This document shows positions 52,934-63,400 of a stretch of DNA of 64,000 bases, piece after piece (the first letter of the stretch is position 1; every line of letters begins with the position of its first letter). The notes below the pieces were generated by a model, which saw only the letters and a program-made list of their open reading frames with translations, made no database searches and was not told the origin of the DNA. The position numbers and the translations under genes were made by a program. This DNA comes from Dyella_B acidisoli (lineage in GTDB: Bacteria; Pseudomonadota; Gammaproteobacteria; Xanthomonadales; Rhodanobacteraceae): assembly GCF_049532895.1 (NCBI RefSeq), contig NZ_CP064031.1:4712001-4776000 (forward strand), read 5' to 3'.

Positions 52934-53686
52934 CTATTCAACCCTGAAATTGGAAATTGTCCAATTAACCGTAAGACTGGTTTTTGCTTCGCTCTTGACC
53001 ACAGCAACACCATAGGCTTCCAGATATGCAATGTGGGTATCTGTATCCTGCACGCCATTGTCGTTGTAGTACTTGCATTCGAACTCTCTGACCTCACCCG
53101 CAATCCCCGCGGCCAGCTTTGACCCAGCATAGTTGCTGGCTAACGTACAGGTGCTACGGCGATCCACCGTTTTAAAATGCGGATTGCTCGAGCCCCAACG
53201 ATAGACCAAGTTGAGCGAAGGTTGGTCAAAGGAAACATCAAACTGGGAGATGGAGTCGATGCTTCCCTTATAAGGCATCATCTTGCTGGTGGGCTTGATA
53301 TAAAGCTCGCGTAAGGCCACCAGGCCTCGATATGAAAGCGAGAAATACTGACCGTCGACGACACCATTCATATAACCGACTTGGATTTGGCGGACCAGGC
53401 TGTTACCGGCGTTTTCGTACGTCACGTTATGCGACACATCCACCGGTGCTCCCTGATACATGACTTTGGCAGATTGCGAGAACGTAATCTTGTTGAAGGG
53501 CATAGGCTTGCCATCTGTTGCCTTGGCCAGTACCGATCCACTCAGCATGGATGGAACAAACACGCGGTTGGCATATTCTTCGCTATTCTGAAAGACTGAC
53601 TTGGGCGTGTCCTGAGCACAGCTACTGACCAAAGCACACGCAAAAACCGTCATCGCGACGGCCGCGAATCGACAAATACTCATCAT
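52934..53686 (-). CDS. Putative lipoprotein of unknown function
   Basis: The 250-residue protein has a lipoprotein signal peptide ending LVSSC-AQD (lipidated Cys at about 24). The mature part includes FQNSEEYANRVFVPSMLSGSVLAKATDGK, a central VGYMNGVVDGQYFSLSYRGLVALREL and VREFECKYYNDNGVQDTDTHIAYLEAYGVAVVKSE. I do not recognise the family. The ATG at 53686 has GGGGA before it; the upstream frame to 53869 shows no family sequence. It lies downstream of the RHS locus but behind a terminator, so it has its own promoter. Confidence 0.65.
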   Translation of the reverse strand: MMSICRFAAVAMTVFACALVSSCAQDTPKSVFQNSEEYANRVFVPSMLSGSVLAKATDGKPMPFNKITFSQSAKVMYQGAPVDVSHNVTYENAGNSLVRQIQVGYMNGVVDGQYFSLSYRGLVALRELYIKPTSKMMPYKGSIDSISQFDVSFDQPSLNLVYRWGSSNPHFKTVDRRSTCTLASNYAGSKLAAGIAGEVREFECKYYNDNGVQDTDTHIAYLEAYGVAVVKSEAKTSLTVNWTISNFRVE

Positions 53687-54016
53687 TGTTTCCCCTTCCC
53701 CTTGATCCCTACGCGATTGAAGTGCAGTGGGCCGTACCACTGCCAAGTTCTTGGATAAATCCCTGGCGCTACCCGGCCGATCAATCATCCCTCTTCTCTT
53801 TGACGCTAACAAGGGCGAACAGTCCATGCCCAGGTCGTTCAGATCCGGCAAGCAAAACGGGGCGATCAAAACAAGGCAAGTTAAATGTCCTGAGCAACGA
53901 GGGAGACTAAATCATCACTAGCCCCAGAACTTCCAACACCCTTTAACATATCTGCTGCATCAAGACGCTCAGTGGGCTGGTCCCGTTTTGTAGTCGACGC
54001 TTACATTTTCTTGAAC

Positions 54017-54042
54017 AAAGAGCCCTCAAAAGAGGGCTCTTT
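54017..54042. terminator. Intrinsic terminator after the candidate immunity gene
   Basis: AAAGAGCCCTC-AAAA-GAGGGCTCTTT: a perfect 11-bp stem 12 bases beyond the minus-strand stop at 54055. It ends the RHS-immunity unit. The rest of the gap 53687-54016 shows no gene. Confidence 0.88.
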
Positions 54043-54054
54043 ATCAATTTACTT

Positions 54055-54483
54055 TCAGCCTAGGTCAAATGACTCTACTGGCTCGCCACTATCAATGACC
54101 AACTCGAACGAGCCCGCCCGAACAATCCAATTATCGATCCAGGCTCGCGGCTCAATCTGAAGCCCCTCAAACGCGAACTCAGCCGTCGCACTTCCGGTGG
54201 CTTGAGGAAGAAAAGGGCCATCCTTAATATCATAAGGCTCTTTAAAATTTTTCGTCGCCCTTGATTCGCCAATGTATTCGGTGACAGTTCGATTCGAATC
54301 AATCACATTTTCAAACACGAGCCACCCCTGATATGGCCCGTCACTCTCTTTCAAAAGAGGGTGACCACGAAGCGCAAACACCCCCTTCACTGGAACACGC
54401 ATAGTCGCTCCCTCGACAATGGGAGAACCAAAGCTACTCTCAGTGAAATATAAGTTTTCAAAGAATCCAGCGAATCTTCTCAT
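54055..54483 (-). CDS. Candidate immunity protein of the RHS toxin
   Basis: The 142-residue soluble protein has neither signal peptide nor membrane segment. Sequence features are VPVKGVFALRGHPLLKE, GPYQGWLVFENVIDSNRTVTEYIG and a C-terminal DNWIVRAGSFELVIDSGEPVESF; the make-up is acidic. Its ATG lies one base after the RHS stop (TGAAATG with GGTGGG before it), so translation is coupled. Position, size and lower GC than the surroundings are what one expects of a polymorphic-toxin immunity gene. I do not recognise the family, so the role is inference from context. Confidence 0.6.
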   Translation of the reverse strand: MRRFAGFFENLYFTESSFGSPIVEGATMRVPVKGVFALRGHPLLKESDGPYQGWLVFENVIDSNRTVTEYIGESRATKNFKEPYDIKDGPFLPQATGSATAEFAFEGLQIEPRAWIDNWIVRAGSFELVIDSGEPVESFDLG

Positions 54484-54484
54484 T

Positions 54485-57400
54485 TCAATTCCCACCAGTT
54501 TTCTGAAGAATTGTAGTGCGCATACTGTTTGAAGGTATGGGATTTCCATCCGTGAATCGGAAGACGTTATTCTGGAATTGGGGTAGCAAGGGTCCCCTAT
54601 CCTGCACCACTTCAAGCCCTAAATTCTGAAGAGTCTCCGCGTCCGGCAACGTACCAAATGGGTTCCTTGCCGTGGAATTTATGAATATCTGGCCATCTTG
54701 CTGCAGCACACGTGAGGCTTCGGGAAGATAGTCCATCATCCCGGAGCCGCCAGGAATATAAGGATTACTAGCAACAATTTGGCTTGCCGCCCCATCCTGG
54801 AACGGTAATTGAAGCGCAGATGCTCGTACACCATCCTGCGCAACAAGGTCCACATTAATTGCTCCTGGAACCTGGGAAGTTTTTCCGCCAAACAGGTCTA
54901 GTACAACGGAGGAACCATTCCCACCTGCTGAACCGGCCTCATTCAAGATCAAAGAACTCCCATCAACCTCACTACCTCCAGGTAAAGCAAAGTAGCCCAA
55001 TTGACCAGCGAACTTGGTGAGGACGTCGTAGGGATTTCCCGTATTCCCTCCTTGAGTAAATGGGTTCTGTCCAACTAATAAACCACCATTTTCACTTTGG
55101 TTTGCTACTGCCTGGGCACTGGCAATTACGTTTCCAGAATATTGCATGAGTGCCTGGAGCGCTCCATCCGTTTGTAACGATTGAGCGGCATCGGGCGACC
55201 CCGCTTGCATCACTTGATCAAGCTGATATCCCATGTCTTGTTGGTTAGCTTCGTAGATTGAGCTGGCCAGAGTTGCAGGTATAGGGCCAATCGTTTGGGC
55301 CGGAGTTATCAAGCTCTGAAATTGGCTACTACTGAACAGGTTTACGAGAGCAGCTGATCCGCTATCCGGCCCATTCCCTAAGAGGGTCAGAAGGCTCAAC
55401 CCACCAGCTGTTTGTGCAGAAGTGTCTACACCGCCAGTGACTCCGCTAAGCGAAGTAGTGTTGGAGCCAGCATCCCCGGATGTCGATCCTGCGTTGTTAT
55501 CCAATCCTGCAGAGTAAACCGGGTCTCCGTCCGTAGATTGCGTAAGCGGAGATCCGATCGTGAAAGGCGAACTACCCAATGTGTTGCTTGGCACATAGGC
55601 AGTCGAGGGCGAGGTGTCGATGATATTTTGAACAAAGGCGTCGGACGGAAATGCTCCCGTAGACGAACCCCCACTTACATCAGCACTTGTGCTGTTCGCC
55701 GCCAGACCACTGCTGTCACTGGTGAGACTCGCTAGACTACTGTTCAGTAGCGTGATGGCTCCTTGTGTCTGACCAAGCTGACTCTGCGACGCCGCATACT
55801 GCGACTGCGCTGTGTTGTAGTTGCCCAGGTCTGTGCTGCTCTGCGTCTGATCACTACCGGATTGCTGCAGCAGCGACGAATATTGCGATGTCAGATCGCC
55901 GGACTGTGTTAGCAGTGACGATGCTTGTGCATCCAGATTGCCGGACTGTGTCAGCAATGACGAATAGTCACTGGTCAGATTGCTTGCATCCTGATCCAGT
56001 GCGGCGGCTTGCTGATTGAGCGACATGTAATTGGACAGCGCACTCGGGTCGCCAGAAAGCACATTGCCAAACTGGTCATTGCTTGAGAAGAAGCTGCCTA
56101 GACCGTAGTCAGTGGAAGCATCGCCGGTTTGATCATCGCCCACACCGGCGCCTGCGGTCGCCAAGCTGTAATCGGACGAGACACCATCATTAGCATTGAT
56201 GTCGCCATAGATAGCAGCCACATTTAGGTTATCCAGCGCCGAAGAGGTACTGTAGCCACCGCTCTGTTGACTACCATCACCGCCAGTCGCCAGGCTGTAA
56301 CCGGGGATATTGTAAGTACCAGGACCGCCAGGCATCTTGACGACGTCAATGCCATCGCTGTCCTCACCCTGCAGGCCATCCGGCGGAGGGGCCGCATCCG
56401 ATAAGGTGGGGTTGTCACCTCTAGCTTCTACGCCCAAACCCACCGCCAATCTCGGGTTATCTCCCCAGGCGGAGTAATTCGGTGATTTGTCGGCAGCTAC
56501 TCCAGAGTCATTCCAACCAGACATTTCATAGGCCCACAGATTGTCTTGGGCTGCCTGAGCAGCCCGAGCAGCTGGCGACTTGCTCGCCACGTACGCGGCC
56601 GCAGCGGCGGCAAACGCGGCTTGCTGGCTTTGCTGGATTTGGGCTACCGCTTGTTCGACTCCCTGCTTTGCTTGCCCAATATCCTGCGCTGATTGCAGCT
56701 GATCCTGCTGAGCCTGTTGCGTATCGCTGGCAGCTTGCTGCCGCGCATTTTTGGCTTGTTGCTCCGCCTGCATGGCCGCTTCCTGCGCCTGTGCCGCTTG
56801 CTGCTGGGCCGATTCTGCATTGGCCTGTGCTTGTGCGGCCAACTGTTGTTCTTGCTCCGCCGCCTGTTTGGCCTTATTTGCTGCTGCCTGCTCCTGCTCC
56901 ATCTGCTGCTGGATCGCAGCTTCCTGCGCAGCCTGCGCTTCTACCTGCGCCACGGTCTGTGCAATAGCAGATTGCTGATTGAAGATCGCATCGACCGACA
57001 GGGCGAGCATGGCGGCCACTGTTTCCATGCCCGATGCACCGCCGCTTATGACATTGCCTGCCGAATACGGCTGATACGTGTTGTACGCATTGCCCGTGGT
57101 GGTGACCTGCGGGATGTGCAGCACCATGCCAGCGGTCAGCGTGGCGGTCAGGGATAAGCCGTTTGCTTGCGCCAAGATGTAGTAGTAGTTGCTGTCGCCG
57201 TAGATGGCCTGGGCCAGGGATTGCAGCGTGTCACCGGCCTGCACCGTGTAACTCTGCGTGCCGCTGGAGCCGTTGCTGAAACCGCCCGTGGTACTGAGCA
57301 CATCGATGTTACCCGCCGAATCGACGCTACCCAATTGCGCTTCGTTGACAGATGCGTAGTACGTGGTCGTGGTGCCGCCGTTGCTCAAAGTACTCTTTTG

Positions 57401-60400
57401 CAGCACGCGGCCACCGGACGTATAAGCCAGATCCTGGGTTTGGGTGACGCCATTGACGACGTCCGTCGCGGCAGCCAATTCGCCCAGGTCGTTATAGGTA
57501 TTGTTGGTGGTAACGGTGTTGCTGCTCGACGTGGGCAACTCCGTGGTGGTGGCTAGCAGCAAGCCGTTCTGCTTGACGTAGGCGTTCTGGTTACCGACGG
57601 TACCTGCAGTCGGTGTGGCATTGAGAATAGTGCCGCTACCGCCAGTGATGGTGTGATAACCAAGCACGTTGCCATCGGCATCGTAGCCGTAGCCACTGGA
57701 AGCCGTGTAGCTGTTCTCGCTGTACAAGTACAACGCACCGTCGGTGGCTGCACCGACCGCGGGCAGCGACGAAGGTGCTGTCTCGTCCTGCGTGGCATAA
57801 GCGCTGGTCTGCACGGCGCTGCCGCTGCCGTACTTCGCGATCAGGTTTTGCGCGGAATTCTCCGCGTATTCGCTCTGGTCGGTCAGCTCACCATCCGCGT
57901 TATAGGTATAGATGGTGTCGGTACGTACCCATCCTGCATCGCTGAAGTTCCCCGAGGTGGTCGTTTCCGTACTTCCGGGCGCGTTGAAGATAACGTCCTG
58001 GATCAGACGCCCATCAGCATCATAGCTACGGCTTTCGTATTCGCCGAAGGTGGTGCCGCCCGGTGCCGTGGTCTGCACCATCGACAGCTGATTGAGCGCG
58101 TTGTAGTAGTTCTTCTGAATCGTCTGCTTACCGGAGCTGTTGATCGAGGTGTACTGAATGACGTTGCCAGCCGCGTCATAAACGTTCACACCGGAGTTGG
58201 TGTTGTTCTGGTTGACGACGATCGCACCGCTTTGCAGGCTGCCATCGGCGACCAGGACACGGTTGTCGGCGTCGTAGGTGAACCAGTCGGCTTGCACGTT
58301 AGGCGTGGGAGATGGTGCGGGCGTAGCTGCCGGTGTGGCTGCCATTGCCATGGTGGCAGCCCGCGTTGGCGTGGCTGTGGATGGTGTCGCTGCTGACCTG
58401 ATACCGACGTGTCCTGTCGATACGATGACCTTAACATTTTGCGCATAAGACAGACCATCGACGGGATCCGTTGCCGTGATGGTCACGACGGTATCTATCT
58501 GGTTGCTATTGGTGCCGGCAGGCGGAGTGTAAACAAGAGCACCCGACCCACTATTAATGCTGAGGCCGGGAACACTATTGTTAGTAAGCGTATAGGAAAG
58601 CGCACGCCCCATCGGATTACTGAAGGTGACGGGTTGGGCTGTACTGGATACGTTAAACGTAAAATTGGCTTGATCCGTACCACCCGTAACTACGGGCGGT
58701 GACGCGGCGGCGACGGCGATAGTAAACGTCGCCGACGCCGACGGACCGTCCGCACTCGTGGCGGTATAAGTCACCGTATACGTACCTGCCGTCGTCGGTG
58801 TTCCACTGAAGGTACGCGTCGAAGCATTGAAGCTGATGCCTGGCGGCAAGTTGCTCGCGCTGTAGGTGATACCGACCCCATTCGCATCCGAGGCAGCCGG
58901 AGCGGTGTAGCTGTTCATGGCCAGCGTAGCTGTCGCCGATTGATTGCTCATGCCACCGCTGAACACCGGTGTAGCAGCGGCAACGGTGATGGTGAACGTG
59001 ACGGAGTTGTTTGTATTCGCGCTGCTGGTGGCCGTATACGTCACGGTAGACGTGCCTGCCGCCGTTGACGATCCGCTGAAGGTGCGCGTGGATGCGTTGA
59101 AACTGATGCCACTCGGCATGCCGCTGGCACTGTAGGTAATGCTGTAGCCGTTGGCATCCGTGGCCGCTGGTGCTTGATAACTGAAGCCGGCCCCTGGCTG
59201 TACGGATTGATTGGTCACGCCGCCACTGAATGCGGGAGCTACCGTCGACACCGTGATCGTGAACGTGGTGCTCACGGAGACGCCGCCACTGGACGTGGCC
59301 GTATAGGTCACCGTGTAGGCGGCACCGGTGGTGGCAGTGCCACTGAACGTACGTGTGGACGCATTGAAGGTAATGCCCGGCGGCATGCCACTGGCGCTGT
59401 AGCTGATGGTGTAGCCGTTGGGATTGGTCGCCGCAGGCGCCTGATAACTCCATGATGTGCCCGGCGAAACCGTTTGACTGCCGGGGGTGCTGGTGAACGT
59501 AGGCGTCGCACTGGGCACCGTGATGACGAAGCTCGTCGATGTACTGGGACCAGTGCTGGGCGTGGCGGTATACGTCACCGTGTAACTACCGACCGTTGTC
59601 GCTGTACCGCTGAACGTGCGTGTCGATGCGTTGAAGCTGATACCTGCAGGCAAACCGGTAGCGCTATACGTCACGCCATAGCCATTGGCATCGGTCGCCG
59701 CCGGTGCTTGATAGCTGAACGACGACGCCAGCATGGCCGTCTGCGCCGCCGCCGAGCTGCTGAACACGGGACTCACCGCCGGCACAGTCACCGTAAAGCT
59801 GCTGCTGACGCTGCGTCCCAATACATCCATGGCGGTGACGGTCACGGTGTAACTGCCAGCCGCCGTCGGCACCGGTGGCGTACCGCTGAAGACACCGGTG
59901 GTGCCGTTCAAGCTCAGCCAACTCGGCAGGCCCGTCGCGGTGTAGGTCAACCCCATGCCAAGCGGATCGGAAAAACTGCCGGCCACGCTGTAGCTCATGG
60001 CTGCAAAGCCAGAACCACTTACAGATACCGTTTGATTGATAAGTGCAGTGCTGAGCGTCGGCGCACCGGTCGTCAGCGGAATCGGCGTGGCGGCGATCGA
60101 CGTCGAGGAAGCCCCTTGCGGATCGTAAGCACTACTCGCAAAGACAGCGCGACGATTGCCGTCGGCGTCGTAGACGTAGACAGTACGCATCGTGGCCACC
60201 GGCGTGCTACCGGCCGTGTTCTCGTCGGTGACTTGCTGCAGGCGGCTATGACTGTCGTAACTGGCAACGATCTGTGTCTTCACCGCATTGCCGCCACCAT
60301 CCTGAGTGCTAATCGTTTCCAGTACTTCATTGCCGTTGGTGTCGTAGCCAAAACCGTAGGTGGACGTGACGGTGCTGCTGCCGCTAGTCACTGCTTCCGT

Positions 60401-63400
60401 CAATCCAGCCAGCTGACCGCCGGCTTCGTAGTTGTAGGTCAACGTAGATGTGGTGTTGGCACTGGGACCGGTTGCGGTCCAGTTGCTTGTCTCCGTAGTC
60501 ATCAGACCGGAGTTTGCGTCGTAAGTGTAGGTGTACGTCGCGCCGCTCTGGTCAACGTGACTTTGTACCTGGCCGAAGTAGTTGTATACCCAGCTTTGCG
60601 AGTAGCCGTCGGCATCGGTCTCGTGAATCAGATTGCCGTTGACGTTGTAAACGTAAGTGGTCGTTTCGTTGAGCGGCGTGGTGCTGGTGAGAACGCGATG
60701 CTGACTGTCGTAGGTGTACGTGATGGTGTTGCCGAGTGCATCCGTCGATTGCAGCCGATCGCCGTTGGCGTTGAGGACGTAGTTGCCCTGCGCGACCTGG
60801 GTGCGCGCCGTGCCCGCAGCGTTGAGCAGGAAATAGCCCTGGCCTGTGACTTGATTGAGGTTGTTGTAGGCGGTGAAGGTGATATTGGCGAGTGTGCCGG
60901 TCGCGGTCTGTACCGGTGGCGTTTGCGTGGCGACCGCGCGACCCAACGCGTCATAGCTGGTATAGGTGTAGGCACCGGTACCATCCACCACCACGGTCTG
61001 GTTGCCAACTGCGTCGTAGCTGTAGATCGTGGTGTTACCGTTCGCGTCCGTCTGCTGCTGCAGCTCGCCGTTGACGTTGTAAGCCCAGGTTTCGATCGGG
61101 TTAGTCCACGTGTACACGCCGGAGGCGGAGACCACCAACACGTTTGCGCCGGTCTGCTCGATCAGGTGGTTCTGGCTGTCGTACTGGGACGTAGTGGTAT
61201 TGCCGTTAGCGTCCGTCTTGGCCGTGACGTTGCCCCAGCGGTCGTAGCTCAGGCTGACCGAAGCACTGTTTTCGCCTGCTGCAGCGTTCGTGGCCGGCGT
61301 GATCTGGCTGACCACTTGATCGCTGAGGTTATAGGTGTTGTGCGTCCACACGGCGGAGGCGCCGCCAGTCACCGTGCTGCGGTCGACCACCAGGTTGCCC
61401 ACAAGGTCGTAGCCATACGTGTGCACCGCACCGTGGCTGTCCGGCGCGCTGCTTTGCTGTCCCGCAGCGTTGTAGGTGTAGGTCGCCTCAAAGCCATTGT
61501 TATCGCCCTTGGCGATCACCTCGCCGAAGGCGTTGTATTTCTGCTGGGTAGAGCTGTCGTACGGGCTCACGCCGCTGCGCTGCACAGCGGTGTTCAGCAG
61601 CTGATTGTTCGCGTCGTAGGTGTTCGTGGTGGTGACGGTGGTGCTGCCGGTCAGCGTATAGCTCTGCGTGAGTACGTTGCCGTTGGCATCGTAGGTGGCG
61701 TAGTGCGCGTTGCCGCCGGCATCGTAGATTTCGGTCTGCTCGCCTAGCGCGTTGTAGCCGGTGTACGTCTGCTGAGTCAGACCGCCGGCGGAGACGTTGG
61801 TGCTCAGCGCATGGCCTTGCGCGTCGTAGATGTAGGTGGTGACGGGGCTGACGTTCGTGTAGAGCGCGGCCGTCGTCAGGTTGTCGGCGGGCGTACCTTC
61901 CAGGATCGACTGCCAGTTGCTCACCAACACCGAACGAGCCGGTGCGGTGACGGTCAGCACACGGCCCAGTGCGTCGTAGGTGGTGGTGGTCACGGCACCG
62001 TTGTGGGTTTGGGTCAGGACCTGGTTTTCGCCGTTGTAGGTGTAGGCGTTGCTGACGTTGGCGGTGGTGTAGCTGGTCGTGGAGCCACTGGTGGTGTAGT
62101 AACCGCCAGTGTCGAGTTCGGTGCTCACCCGGCCGATCGCGTCATAGGTGGTGGTGGTGGTGCGATCGGCGCCACTGGCTTGCGTGGCCGCGGCCGGTAA
62201 GCCCGGTGGCGTCGTGGTGGTGATGCTGCTGGTGCTGATCGCTTGCGCGTACTGCGTGCTGCTGGTCACCTGGCCAAACGCGTTGTACGCCGTGGTGGTG
62301 ACGTAGCCTTGTGGGCTGGTATAGCTACCTGTCGGCGTCACTCCCATCACGGCGCGATTGAGCGCGTCGTAATAGGTGTACGTGGTGGCCCACACGGCGG
62401 GTGTCGTGGTCGAGCCCGAGGTGTAGGCGCCCTGCACCAACTGCGACGTGCTGGTCACGTTGCCGTAGGCGTCGTAGGTATAAGTGGTGGTTGGCAAGCC
62501 GGTGGCGACGTTGCCGCCCAGTACACCCATGGAGAGGTCGTACGCGATGGACGACAGCACCACCTGCGTCTTCTGGTTGAGCTGGTTGTAGGTGGTGGTC
62601 GTGGTGCGGTCGTTGCCGCTGGATGTCACCAGACCCTGCTGCACCTGCGCGGCTGTCAACGGCTGTCCTGCACTCCACCCCGTGATCGCGCTGGTATTGA
62701 GCGCCGTGGCGTACTGCGTGGTGCTGAGTACGTTGCCGTACGCGTCGTACGTATAAGCCGTGATATAGCTGTTGCCATCGATGCGGTCGAGCACGCGACC
62801 ATCGGCGTCGTACACGGTGTACGTGAAGTTGCCGTTGCCATCCTTCGCGACCACCGCTTGGCCGAGCGCGTTGTACGTGGTGGTCGTGATGTGGTTGAGC
62901 GCATCGGTGGTTTGGATGCGTCGACCCATCGCGTCATAGACGTAACTGGTGGTGCTGACCGTCGTGATCGCACTGGCGCTCGCACCGTAGCCTTGGCTGG
63001 TGCCGACCGCATCGCCGAAGGCGTCGTAGGTGGTGGTCGTATAGAGGTATTGATTGGCCGCACTCTGGAACTGTCCGGTGCTGCCGTAGCTGCCGACGGT
63101 CACCGAGGGGCTTTGCGTCTGAACTAGCCGGCCGGCGGTGTCGTAGGTGTAGGTCCAGACCGCCCCATCGCGGTTGGTGTAGCTGGTCTTGAGCCCACGA
63201 CCATCGTAGGTATACGTGGCATTCGTACCCAACGCATCACCGATGGTCAGCACATCCCCGCGTTCGTCGTAAGTCGTGGTGGTGATCCGTGCGCCGGTGG
63301 TGCCGGCCGCGTTCACGGCCGCAGCGATCGTGCTCGCGCTGATCGTGCCCGGCAGCGTGATCGGGGTGGCGTACTGCTGCGTCTCCGTCACCCGCCCGAA

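Noticed and set aside
58440..60060. CRISPR array
   Set aside because: The regular 267-bp repeats are in-frame protein domains; there are no short repeats with unique spacers anywhere in the window.
59474..61747. Plus-strand frame of 757 codons opposite the RHS gene
   Set aside because: It mirrors the repetitive RHS sequence and is rich in Arg, Gly and Val without domain features.
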